Below, piece by piece: positions 47,223 through 55,335 of a stretch of DNA of 64,000 bases (positions are counted from its first letter, which is position 1; the number at the start of each line of letters is the position of its first letter). The notes beneath the pieces are model-generated. The model had not been told where the DNA came from. It ran no database searches and saw only the letters and a program-made list of their open reading frames with translations. A program made the translations under genes and the position numbers. Origin of the DNA: Novosphingobium decolorationis (GTDB taxonomy: Bacteria > Pseudomonadota > Alphaproteobacteria > Sphingomonadales > Sphingomonadaceae); contig NZ_CP054856.1 of assembly GCF_018417475.1 (NCBI RefSeq), positions 1,457,001-1,521,000 of the forward strand, in the 5' to 3' direction.

Positions 47223-47237
47223 CTAATTTACCGTTAA
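47223..47237. promoter_or_regulatory. Candidate CtrA-like box in ParA/SPOR divergent promoter
   Basis: CTAA-N7-TTAA (read on the other strand TTAA-N7-TTAG), one mismatch from the CtrA consensus. It lies 70-84 bp upstream of the ParA-type start in an AT-rich patch of a 250-bp divergent region. Confidence 0.4.
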
Positions 47238-47403
47238 TCAGCGTAAATTTTGCACACTCGATCCGTGCAGCCGGGTGTTTTCGCGGCTTTTGCAGGGGAC
47301 TTTTTCCCTAACCCGGCCTTTACCGGACCCATGCAGATTGCGGGCAAGCACCTGCGACTCCGCAGGCGAGGACAAAAGTCGCGCGCCCTCCTATGCTTGC
47401 GCC

Positions 47404-48624
47404 ATGAGATTCGCGAAGGGACCTGCCTTGATCCACTGCCGCCGCCCACACCTGCCGCTTCGTCGCGCGCTCACGGGGGGATTCGCCGCACTGGCGCTGC
47501 TCGCCGCGAGCCCGCCCGCACACGCGGCGCAGGACACAGGCGCTGCGGCGCGCGCAGACGTCAAGGCGGGCGTCGATGCCTGGTCGGCCGGAAACTACGC
47601 CGAGGCCGTCGCCCTGTGGCAACCGCTTGCCGCGAAGGACGATCCCGACGCCCTGTTCAACCTTGCCCAGGCCTACAAGCTGGGACGCGGCGTCCCCGAG
47701 GACCTTGACCAGGCGCGCAGCCTCTACGGGCGTGCCGCCGCGCTCGGCCACGTCCAGGCCGCCGACACCTATGGCCTGCTCCTCTTCCAGGAAGGCGAAC
47801 GCGAGACGGCCCTGCCCTACATCAAGGCTTCCGCCCGTCGCGGCGATCCGCGCGCGCAGTACGTCCTTGGCATCGCCCACTTCAACGGCGACTTCGTGCC
47901 CAAGGACTGGGTCGAAGCCTATGCCCTGCTGACACTGGCGCGGCAGGACGGCCTGCCCCAGGCCACCAAGGCCCTGGCGCAGATGGACGGCTACATCCCG
48001 CTCGACCAGCGCCAGGAAGGCATCGCGCGCGCAGGCCAACTCGCGCAGGAGAGCCGGGCCGAGCGCACACGCCAGGCCACGACGAACGAACTTGCAGGCC
48101 CTTCACAGGACTCCGCTCCCGGAGCGAGAACTGCCTCCCGCGAGCCCGATCCTCTCGTACAAGCCGCGACACGTGCCCGCGGTGCAAGCGCCGCCGAGGC
48201 GGGCGCCGACTACGCGCGCCCAAGCGCCGGAAACACGCCCCCAGCCCCTGCGGCCAACGCATGGCCAGCCCCCAGCGTCGCGTTCGGATCAGGCAGTTCC
48301 GTACCTACAGCCAAGGCCAAGGCGTCCCCGGCGGCGCGCCGACCGACCAGCGAAACCACGCCGCCTGCCGCGAAACCGGCCACACCGCGCATGACGGGGC
48401 CATGGGAACTGCAACTCGGCGCTTTCGGGGTGGAGGGCAATGCCCAGAAGCTGTGGAACAAGGTGCGCACCCGCCCCGAGGTCCAGGGTGCCGTCCGGCG
48501 CACCGAGCCGGCCGGACGCCTGACCGTGCTCTTCGCCAGTGGCTATCCCTCGCGCAGCGCGGCGAGTTCGGCCTGCGCCAAGCTCAAGGCGGGCGGCTAC
48601 GACTGCCTCGTGACCCGGAACTGA
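47404..48624 (+). CDS. Sel1-repeat / SPOR-domain exported protein
   Basis: 406-residue protein. The signal peptide ends near PPAHAA. Sel1/TPR repeats follow (ALFNLAQAYKLGRGVPEDLDQARSLYGRAAALG, about 80-215), then a Pro/Ala linker and a C-terminal SPOR domain (WELQLGAFGVEGNAQKLW...YPSRSAASSACAKLKAGG). The plan mirrors the divergent TPR/SPOR protein. Likely periplasmic and attracted to septal peptidoglycan. The DUF418 gene starts within 5 bp of its stop. Confidence 0.87.
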   Translation: MRFAKGPALIHCRRPHLPLRRALTGGFAALALLAASPPAHAAQDTGAAARADVKAGVDAWSAGNYAEAVALWQPLAAKDDPDALFNLAQAYKLGRGVPEDLDQARSLYGRAAALGHVQAADTYGLLLFQEGERETALPYIKASARRGDPRAQYVLGIAHFNGDFVPKDWVEAYALLTLARQDGLPQATKALAQMDGYIPLDQRQEGIARAGQLAQESRAERTRQATTNELAGPSQDSAPGARTASREPDPLVQAATRARGASAAEAGADYARPSAGNTPPAPAANAWPAPSVAFGSGSSVPTAKAKASPAARRPTSETTPPAAKPATPRMTGPWELQLGAFGVEGNAQKLWNKVRTRPEVQGAVRRTEPAGRLTVLFASGYPSRSAASSACAKLKAGGYDCLVTRN

Positions 48625-48628
48625 CCCC

Positions 48629-49906
48629 ATCGCGGACACCGCCCGCCCCAGCGCCTCCTCACCCGAGGAGGTCGCCGCCGGAGCGCGGCTCCTCTCGCTC
48701 GACCTGCTGCGCGGCGTCGCGGTTCTGGGCATCCTTGCCATCAACATTGCCGGGTTTGCAGGCCCGCTTGCGGGCACGATCAGCCCGGCCCTGACCCGCG
48801 CGCATACCCTGATCACCTCGCCCTGGGACAACGCCGCCTTCGCGGTCTCGCTCGTGCTGTTCGAGGGCAAGATGCGCGCGCTATTCTCGCTGCTCTTTGG
48901 TGCAGGCGTGATGCTGTTCTGGCAGAGCGCCGAGCGGCGCGGGGCGGATGGCGATGTCCTGCAGGTGCGACGCCTCGCCTGGCTGCTGGGCTTCGGTTTC
49001 CTCCACTATGTCCTCTTGTGGTGGGGCGATATCCTCTTTGTCTATGCGCTGTGCGGCCTCGCCGCGCTGATGCTGCGCCCCCTGCCCACGCGCCCCCTGG
49101 TGATCGTGGCGCTCGCGCTCTTCTATGGATGGCACTTATGGGGCCTGTTCGAACTGGCCCCGATCGTGCGGGCCGAGACGGCCCTTCGCGAGGGCCACGC
49201 CAGCGCGGCGCAGGCCAAAAGCGTCGCCGCCTGGTTCGAAGCGGTGCGCGCCGGGATCACCGAGGATCTCACCGAGGCGCGTTACCCCTACCTCGAGCTT
49301 GCCCTCACCAAACTGCGCGAGCGCCCGTTCTGGCAGGTGAGCATGACCTGGAACATCTTTTCCGAGACGCTTCCGCTCATGCTGCTGGGCATGGTGCTGG
49401 TGCGCAGCGGCTTCTTCGATCCGGCAAAGGCGGTAAAACTGCGGCTCTACGCAGGACTTGCCTGCGGCATGAGCGGCCTTGCCTTCAGCGCGACGTTCAC
49501 AGCCTGGGCCCTTGTCCATGACTTCCCGCCGGTCGCGATGGAGGCGGCCCTGTCCTGGGGCCTCGCGTTCCCCCACCTCCTCACCGCGATGGGCTACGCA
49601 TCGTTGCTAATCCATGCCACGCCCCGCCTTGCTCCCACCCGCCTGGGGCAACGCCTGATCGCGACAGGGCGCATGGCCTTCAGCAACTACATCGCCACCA
49701 GCCTGGTCATGACCGCCATCTTCTACGGCTGGGGGCTGGGCCTGTTCGCCCGTTTCGGGCCCGCCGCGCAAGTGCCCTTCGTGCTTCTGGGCTGGGCGCT
49801 CATGTTGGGGCTGAGCGCGCCGTTTCTCAGGCGATTCCGGCGCGGTCCGCTGGAGTGGCTGTGGCGTTCGCTGGTCGAAAAACGCTGGCTCCATAACGGC
49901 TTCTAA
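48629..49906 (+). CDS. DUF418-family membrane protein, start codon unclear
   Basis: About 425 residues, about ten membrane helices. The family N-terminus is encoded (SLDLLRGVAVLGILAINIAG, then LFEGKMRALFSLLFGAG), and DUF418 is recognisable at the C-terminus (GRMAFSNYIATSLVMTAIFYGWGLGLF). No ATG, GTG or TTG lies in frame between the stop at 48611 and the ATG at 48854, which would delete the first helices. ATC at 48629, 5 bp after the previous stop, is the most plausible start (rare start codon or a base error for ATG). Function unknown. Confidence 0.8.
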   Translation: MADTARPSASSPEEVAAGARLLSLDLLRGVAVLGILAINIAGFAGPLAGTISPALTRAHTLITSPWDNAAFAVSLVLFEGKMRALFSLLFGAGVMLFWQSAERRGADGDVLQVRRLAWLLGFGFLHYVLLWWGDILFVYALCGLAALMLRPLPTRPLVIVALALFYGWHLWGLFELAPIVRAETALREGHASAAQAKSVAAWFEAVRAGITEDLTEARYPYLELALTKLRERPFWQVSMTWNIFSETLPLMLLGMVLVRSGFFDPAKAVKLRLYAGLACGMSGLAFSATFTAWALVHDFPPVAMEAALSWGLAFPHLLTAMGYASLLIHATPRLAPTRLGQRLIATGRMAFSNYIATSLVMTAIFYGWGLGLFARFGPAAQVPFVLLGWALMLGLSAPFLRRFRRGPLEWLWRSLVEKRWLHNGF

Positions 49907-49915
49907 GAATCGTTA

Positions 49916-49928
49916 GCAATACTATTGC
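49916..49928. promoter_or_regulatory. Palindrome upstream of bfd (candidate iron-responsive site)
   Basis: GCAATA-C-TATTGC is a perfect 13-bp palindrome, 47-59 bp before the bfd start and just after the DUF418 stop, in an AT-rich patch. Its sequence style and its place before iron-storage genes suggest a Fur- or Irr-type operator. Confidence 0.45.
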
Positions 49929-49974
49929 GATCCATTCTCACATGCGTATAGTGGACCTCAACGAGGATTCGCTC

Positions 49975-50163
49975 ATGTACGTATGTATCTGTAATGCCAT
50001 CCGCGAGAAGGACCTGCGCTGCGCCGCCCGGCGTATGAACGGCGATGCCGAAGCCGTCTACGCCGCCATGGGCCGCAAGCCCCAATGCGGACAATGCCTC
50101 GACGAGGCCGAAGAGATCATCGCCGAGGAAGTGGAAGCCGCCAGCTACCCCGCGGCGGCCTGA
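49975..50163 (+). CDS. bfd: Bacterioferritin-associated ferredoxin (Bfd-like)
   Basis: 62-residue [2Fe-2S] protein with the four Cys of the BFD domain: CIC (YVCICNAIREKDL) and CGQC (PQCGQCLDEAEEII). It is expected to pass electrons to bacterioferritin so that stored Fe3+ is released as Fe2+. The ATG at 49975 has GAGG eight bases upstream. bfr follows by 140 bp, the usual partner. Confidence 0.9.
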   Translation: MYVCICNAIREKDLRCAARRMNGDAEAVYAAMGRKPQCGQCLDEAEEIIAEEVEAASYPAAA

Positions 50164-50303
50164 AGTCTCTCCCATTCTGCTGAGAGGATGGGAAAAAGCC
50201 TGCCCGCGTCTCGGGACAGGCGGGTAAAAATCGATTGCCTTGCCTTGCCCATGTGCGTCTGGGCGATCATACTCGCGCGCAAATTCCCAGCAGGAGATGC
50301 GCC

Positions 50304-50783
50304 ATGAAGGGCGACGCACAGGTCATCGACTACCTGAACAAGGCCTTGTTCAACGAACTTACCGCGATCAACCAGTACTGGCTGCACTACCGCATGCTCG
50401 ACAACTGGGGGATCAAGAAGCTCGCCGAGTACGAGCGCCACGAATCCATCGACGAGATGAAGCACGCCGACATCCTGGCGGACCGCATCCTCTTCCTCGA
50501 TGGCCTCCCCAACTTCCAGGCACTCGGCAAGCTGCGCGTGGGCGAGGACGTGGAAGACATCCTCAAGTGCGACCTCGCGCTCGAGCATGACGCGATCCCG
50601 CTCCTCAAGGAAGCCATCGCCCACTGCGAAGCGGTGCGCGACTACGTCAGCCGCGAAATCTTCGAGCGCATCCTCGAGAGCGAGGAAGAGCACGTCGACT
50701 ACCTGGAAAAGCAGTTCGACATGATCGCGCGCATGGGCCTGCAGAACTACTGCCAGCTCCAGAGCGAGGCCGCCCAGGCCTGA
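50304..50783 (+). CDS. bfr: Bacterioferritin
   Basis: 159-residue heme-containing ferritin forming 24-mers that oxidise and store iron. The diiron ligands are present: Glu18, then [15 protein letters not shown] with Glu51 and His54, Glu94 and [11 protein letters not shown]. The heme ligand Met52 lies in DEMKHAD. The start has CAGGAG upstream. Downstream of bfd, likely controlled by iron. Confidence 0.96.
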   Translation: MKGDAQVIDYLNKALFNELTAINQYWLHYRMLDNWGIKKLAEYERHESIDEMKHADILADRILFLDGLPNFQALGKLRVGEDVEDILKCDLALEHDAIPLLKEAIAHCEAVRDYVSREIFERILESEEEHVDYLEKQFDMIARMGLQNYCQLQSEAAQA

Positions 50784-50812
50784 GCCGACACGAACCGGAC
50801 GCACCGCGCGCG

Positions 50813-51880
50813 ATGACGGACTTCTGCAAAGGCCTGGATCTTGCCCTTCCGCTGATCCAGGCCCCGATGGCGGGCACCTCGACGCCCGCCCTTGCCGCGC
50901 AAGTCTGCCGCGCCGGTGCGCTCGGCTCGCTTGCCATCGGCCACCTCGATCCGGCCGGAGCCGCCGCGGCGCTCGCGGACCTTGCCAGCCGCACCGACCG
51001 GCCCTTCAACGTCAACCTCTTTGCCCACGCGCCTGCCGCCGTCGACCTTGCCCGCGAGGCTGCCTGGCTTGACGCCTTGCGCCCGCGCTTTGCCGCCTTC
51101 GGGGCAGCGCCGCCCGCAGAGCTCTCCACCATCTACGACAGCTTCACCGGCAACGCGGCCATGCTCGGCGTGGTTCTGGCCGCCGCCCCGCGCGTCGTCA
51201 GCTTCCACTTCGGCCTGCCCGAAGCCCCCGCCATCGCCGCGCTGAAGGCCGCAGGCTCGCGGCTGCTGGCCAGCGTGACCTCGCGCGCCGAGGCCGAAGC
51301 GGCGCGCCGGGCCGGGATCGACATGGTGATCGCGCAAGGGTGGGAAGCGGGCGGCCATCGCGGCGTATTCGATCCCGAGGCGCAGGACGCGCAGCTCCCC
51401 ACCGCGCAGCTCCTTGCCGATCTTGTCGCCTGGGGCGAACTGCCCGTTATCGCGGCGGGCGGCATCATGGATGGGCGCGGCATCGCCGACGCGCTCGAAG
51501 CCGGAGCCACCGCCGTCCAGATGGGCACCGCCTTCCTCGCCTGCCCCGAAAGCGCGAGCGACGCCGCCTACCGCGCGCGCCTTGCCTCCGATGCGGCCTA
51601 CGAGACGGTGATGACGCGCCTTATCTCGGGGCGGCCCGCACGCTGCCTGGCCAATGACTTCACCGCTCTGGCGCAAATTCCCGGCCTGCCCGACGTGCCC
51701 GCCTATCCGCGCGCCTACGACGCCGGAAAAGCGCTCAACGCGGCCGCGAAAGCCGCCGGAGAGACCGGCTACGGCGCGCAGTGGGCCGGGACCGGCGCGC
51801 CGCGCGTGCGCCCGATGGGCGCGGCCGATCTCGTCCGCACCCTGGGTGCCGAACTCGCCGCTATTCAGCGCCCGGCGTAG
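50813..51880 (+). CDS. Nitronate monooxygenase (2-nitropropane dioxygenase family)
   Basis: 355-residue FMN TIM-barrel enzyme that oxidises alkyl nitronates such as propionate 3-nitronate. Motifs: LIQAPMAGTSTPALAA at the N-terminus, FHFGLP, GWEAGGHRG (catalytic/substrate loop) and VIAAGGIMDGRGIADAL (phosphate binding), then GTAFLACPES. It is 29 bp after bfr, perhaps by read-through. Its last 20 bp overlap the convergent S9 peptidase gene. Confidence 0.9.
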   Translation: MTDFCKGLDLALPLIQAPMAGTSTPALAAQVCRAGALGSLAIGHLDPAGAAAALADLASRTDRPFNVNLFAHAPAAVDLAREAAWLDALRPRFAAFGAAPPAELSTIYDSFTGNAAMLGVVLAAAPRVVSFHFGLPEAPAIAALKAAGSRLLASVTSRAEAEAARRAGIDMVIAQGWEAGGHRGVFDPEAQDAQLPTAQLLADLVAWGELPVIAAGGIMDGRGIADALEAGATAVQMGTAFLACPESASDAAYRARLASDAAYETVMTRLISGRPARCLANDFTALAQIPGLPDVPAYPRAYDAGKALNAAAKAAGETGYGAQWAGTGAPRVRPMGAADLVRTLGAELAAIQRPA

Positions 51881-54002
51881 GCATCTGCGCGCTGCGCGTA
51901 TCAGTGCGGTAGCGGTCAAACCAGTCGAGAATGGCTGAGGCCTTTGCCGCCGACTGTGAAGGCCGCGCCGCGATCCCGCCATGGCTCGCGCCGGGCACCT
52001 TCACCAGCGCGGTCGGCACGCCCCGGATCTTGAGCGCGGTGTAGTACTGCTCCGATTCGCTGACCGGCGTGCGGTAGTCCTCCGCGCCCACCACCACGAG
52101 CGTGGGCGTCCTCACATTGCCGACCAGACTGAGCGGCGAGCGCTTCCAGTAGACCATCGGCTCTTCCCAGACCGGCTTGTCGAACCAGTGGTCGTGGTAG
52201 ACCGGCGCGCCGTCGGAGGTCAGCGTGAAGCTGCCCCAGTCGATCACCGGCTTCTGCGAAGCGGCGGCCTTGAAGCGGTCGGTCTTGCCCACGATCCAGG
52301 CGGTCAGCACGCCCCCACCCGAGCCGCCGGTGACGAACAGGTTGTCGGGATCGGCCACGCCGTCGGCAATCGCCGCGTCGACGGCGGCCATCAGGTCCTC
52401 GTAGTCGGGGCCCGGGTAGTTGCGGTCGATCAGCCGGGCGAACTCCTCACCATAGGACGTCGAGCCGCGCGGGTTGGTGTAGAGGACCGCATAGCCGTGC
52501 GCCGCGTAAAGCTGGTCGTCGGTCGAGAAGGTCCCGCTGTAGGCCGACATCGGGCCGCCGTGGATTTCCAGGATCAGCGGTGCCTTTTCGCCCGGCGCGA
52601 GCCCTGGCGGCGTGACCAGCCAGGCATCGACGGGCCGTCCGTCGGGCGCGGTCACGGCGAGCTTGCGCACCGGCGCCATCGCCTTGTGGTCGATCCACGA
52701 ACCATTGAGATCGGTCAGCCGCTCGCCCTTTCCGCCCCCGCTACTGACCCACAGGTCCGCCGGGCGGTCGGTGCCATTCGCGGTATAGGCGATGCGCCCG
52801 CCCTTCGAGACCGAGAAGCTGCCGCCCGTATAGGGCCGGTCGAAGTGCCCGCCCTGCGTCAGCCCCTCGACCAGGACCTTGAGCGATCCATCGAGGCCCA
52901 CCTTGCCGACCTTGCGCACGCCCTTCTCGTCGTAGAGCACGTAGAGCGTCGAATTGCCCACCCAGATCGCATCGTCGATGCTGAGGTCATGCGCACCCGT
53001 CAGCGAGCGCTTGGCGCTGCCATCGGCGTTCATCACGTAAAGCTCGGTGTTGGTGTAGGAGTGGAGCGCGTCGTCGAAACCGAAGTAGGCGATGCGCTGG
53101 CCATCGGGCGAAACCAGCGGCCCCGCATCGGGACCGAACCGGCTGGTCATCGCACTCACGACGCCGCTGGCCACATCAACGGCGTAGATCTCGCCGTCGG
53201 AGGGCTTCACCTCCCAGTCGGCCTTGCGATTGCCGGTAAAGAAGATGCGCGTGCCATCCCCGCTCCAGGCAAGCCCGCCCTCATCCGCGAAATTTCCGAA
53301 GGTCAGCTGGCGCGGCGCGCCGCCCGTTGCCGGCACCACGAAGACATGCGCCGTGCCCGGCTTGACGTAACCGCCGCCATCGCTGCGGTAGGTGACCTTG
53401 TCGATGACTTCCAGCGGCTCGGCCCACTGCGCCCCTTCCGGCTTGCCCGCAGGGGCCGAGCCCAGTGAAAGCCCCTCCCCCGGAACCCGCGTCGCATAGG
53501 CAATCTGGCTCCCATCGGGCGACCAGGCGAGGCTGCCCGGACTGTCGGGCAGGCCCGTCACGGCGACATCCGCGCCCCCCTCCATCCAGAGCACATGCAG
53601 CTGCGGCGCGCCCTCGCCATCGCTGGAGATATAGGCAAGGCGCGCGCCATCGGGCGACCAGCGCGGCGCGAAGTGCGCGCCCTTGCCCGCTACCAGCGGA
53701 CGCTGCGTGCCGCTTGCCACGTCGACCAGCCAGAGCGAGGGCACGGCACGGTCGGTCATGATGTCGGCGGCCTGGCGCACGTAGACGACCTGCTTGCCAT
53801 CGGGCGAGATCTGCGGATCGGTCACCCCCTGGAGGCGGAACAGGTCGCCGGGCACGAAGCCGCGCTCGGGCCCGGCCTCTGCGGCGGCGGCGGCCGCGGG
53901 AGCTTCCTGCGCCAGCGCGCCTGGCGCGTACGGGACGCCCACGGCCACGGCACTTGCCACGAACATCATCCAACGCTTTGCGGCCACGGTCTTTCTCCCC
54001 AT
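51861..54002 (-). CDS. S9-family prolyl oligopeptidase-like peptidase
   Basis: 713-residue exported serine peptidase. A signal peptide (RKTVAAKRWMMFVASAVAV..., cleaved near GALAQ) is followed by a WD/TolB-like beta-propeller (about 45-420, repeats such as PQISPDGKQVVYVR) and an alpha/beta-hydrolase domain. The triad is visible: Ser in VTGGSGGGVLTAW, Asp in VGAEDYRTP, His in PGASHGGIA. Resembles dipeptidyl/acylaminoacyl peptidases. The start at MGRKTVAAK was preferred to an ATG 15 codons earlier. Likely periplasmic peptide degradation. Confidence 0.92.
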   Translation of the reverse strand: MGRKTVAAKRWMMFVASAVAVGVPYAPGALAQEAPAAAAAAEAGPERGFVPGDLFRLQGVTDPQISPDGKQVVYVRQAADIMTDRAVPSLWLVDVASGTQRPLVAGKGAHFAPRWSPDGARLAYISSDGEGAPQLHVLWMEGGADVAVTGLPDSPGSLAWSPDGSQIAYATRVPGEGLSLGSAPAGKPEGAQWAEPLEVIDKVTYRSDGGGYVKPGTAHVFVVPATGGAPRQLTFGNFADEGGLAWSGDGTRIFFTGNRKADWEVKPSDGEIYAVDVASGVVSAMTSRFGPDAGPLVSPDGQRIAYFGFDDALHSYTNTELYVMNADGSAKRSLTGAHDLSIDDAIWVGNSTLYVLYDEKGVRKVGKVGLDGSLKVLVEGLTQGGHFDRPYTGGSFSVSKGGRIAYTANGTDRPADLWVSSGGGKGERLTDLNGSWIDHKAMAPVRKLAVTAPDGRPVDAWLVTPPGLAPGEKAPLILEIHGGPMSAYSGTFSTDDQLYAAHGYAVLYTNPRGSTSYGEEFARLIDRNYPGPDYEDLMAAVDAAIADGVADPDNLFVTGGSGGGVLTAWIVGKTDRFKAAASQKPVIDWGSFTLTSDGAPVYHDHWFDKPVWEEPMVYWKRSPLSLVGNVRTPTLVVVGAEDYRTPVSESEQYYTALKIRGVPTALVKVPGASHGGIAARPSQSAAKASAILDWFDRYRTDTRSAQMPTPGAE

Positions 54003-54094
54003 ACTTCGGATGCGCCAAGTCTTGCGCGTCGCCCTGAAAAAATCCACCCTCGCTATGACTTTCGCACGGCCATGATGGAAAGGCCGGCACTTTC

Positions 54095-55258
54095 ATGGAT
54101 GAGCACACGAAGCCGATGCCCCAGTTGAAAAAGCCCGCCTTTGAAGTCGAGGACGGCGGCTACGTCGCCCTCCTCGTCCTGGTGACTTTCGCCTTTGCCT
54201 ATCTTGTCGCGCCCTTCTTCGGCGCCGTCTTGTGGGGCGTGGTCGCCGCGCTCATGTTCGAGCCGATGACGCGCAAGCTCGCAGGCACACTCGGCGGGCG
54301 CAAGAACCTGGCCGCCGCCCTGGTCCTGATCCTGCTGCTGGCGCTGGTCATCCTGCCCACCATCGTGCTCGGCATCAGCCTCGTGAACGAGGCCTCCGCG
54401 GTCTACGCCAAGATCAAGGCGGGCGACATCTCGATCCCGGCCATGCTCAAGCAGATCGAGGGGTCACTGCCCGACAGCATACTCCAGTTCATCCGCCAGT
54501 ACGGCCTGACCGACTTCAACACGCTGCGCCGCATGTTCGGATCGAGCGTGACCACCGGGCTCCAGACCGTCGCCTCGCAGGCGCTGGTGCTGGGCCAGGG
54601 CGCGCTCAGCTTCCTCGCTGCGCTGGGCGTCATGCTCTACCTCACCTTCTTCCTGCTGCGCGACGGGCAGCGCTACACCGAGCTCGTGCGCGGCGCGATG
54701 CCACTGCGCCCCAAGATGCGCGATTCGCTGTTTGCCCACTTCACCGTCGTCGTGCGCGCGACGATGAAGGGCACGGTGGTCGTCGCCGTCATGCAGGGGC
54801 TTGTCGGCGGGATCATCTTCTCCCTGCTGGGGATCGAGGGCGCGCTCCTGTGGGGCGTGCTGATGGGCTTTCTCTCGCTGCTTCCGGCCGTGGGCACCGG
54901 GCTCGTGTGGGTCCCGGTCGCGATCTATCTCCTTGCCACCGGCGCGGTCTGGCAGGGCGTGGTGCTGATCCTGGCGGGCATGTTCATCATCGGCATGATC
55001 GACAACGTCCTGCGCCCGATCCTCGTCGGTCGCGACACGCGCCTGCCCGACTTCGTGGTGCTGATCGCGACGCTCTCGGGGCTCCAGCTCTTCGGCCTCA
55101 ACGGCTTCATCGTCGGGCCTGTCATCGCGGCCCTGTTCATCGCGATGTGGAACATCGTGCGCGAGCAGCGCGAGGAAGCGCGCCGTCCGCTCGACACCGC
55201 GCTCAGCGAGGAGGAGGCCGACGCCGCCCGCAGCGAAGCCGAGGCTCATCCGGGCTGA
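54095..55258 (+). CDS. AI-2E family transporter
   Basis: 387-residue inner-membrane protein of the AI-2E/TqsA/PerM family, with about eight helices. A helix pair (VLVTFAFAYLVAPFFGAVLWG) precedes a soluble segment (about 90-160), then a conserved C-terminal block with GVLMGFLSLLPAVGTGLVWVP and DNVLRPILVGRDTRLPDFV. Some members are Na+/H+ antiporters and one exports AI-2. The substrate here is unknown. Confidence 0.92.
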   Translation: MDEHTKPMPQLKKPAFEVEDGGYVALLVLVTFAFAYLVAPFFGAVLWGVVAALMFEPMTRKLAGTLGGRKNLAAALVLILLLALVILPTIVLGISLVNEASAVYAKIKAGDISIPAMLKQIEGSLPDSILQFIRQYGLTDFNTLRRMFGSSVTTGLQTVASQALVLGQGALSFLAALGVMLYLTFFLLRDGQRYTELVRGAMPLRPKMRDSLFAHFTVVVRATMKGTVVVAVMQGLVGGIIFSLLGIEGALLWGVLMGFLSLLPAVGTGLVWVPVAIYLLATGAVWQGVVLILAGMFIIGMIDNVLRPILVGRDTRLPDFVVLIATLSGLQLFGLNGFIVGPVIAALFIAMWNIVREQREEARRPLDTALSEEEADAARSEAEAHPG

Positions 55259-55273
55259 CCGGCGGGCCCTGCG

Positions 55274-55320
55274 CACGAAAAAGCCCCCCGGAAGCACGGC
55301 TTGCGGGGGGCTTTTTCGTG
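55274..55320. terminator. Bidirectional terminator between AI-2E gene and der
   Basis: CACGAAAAAGCCCCCCG pairs with CGGGGGGCTTTTTCGTG across a 13-nt loop. A-runs and T-runs on either side make it functional for both convergent genes. Confidence 0.93.
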
Positions 55321-55335
55321 TGGGGTCCTGCGCCC

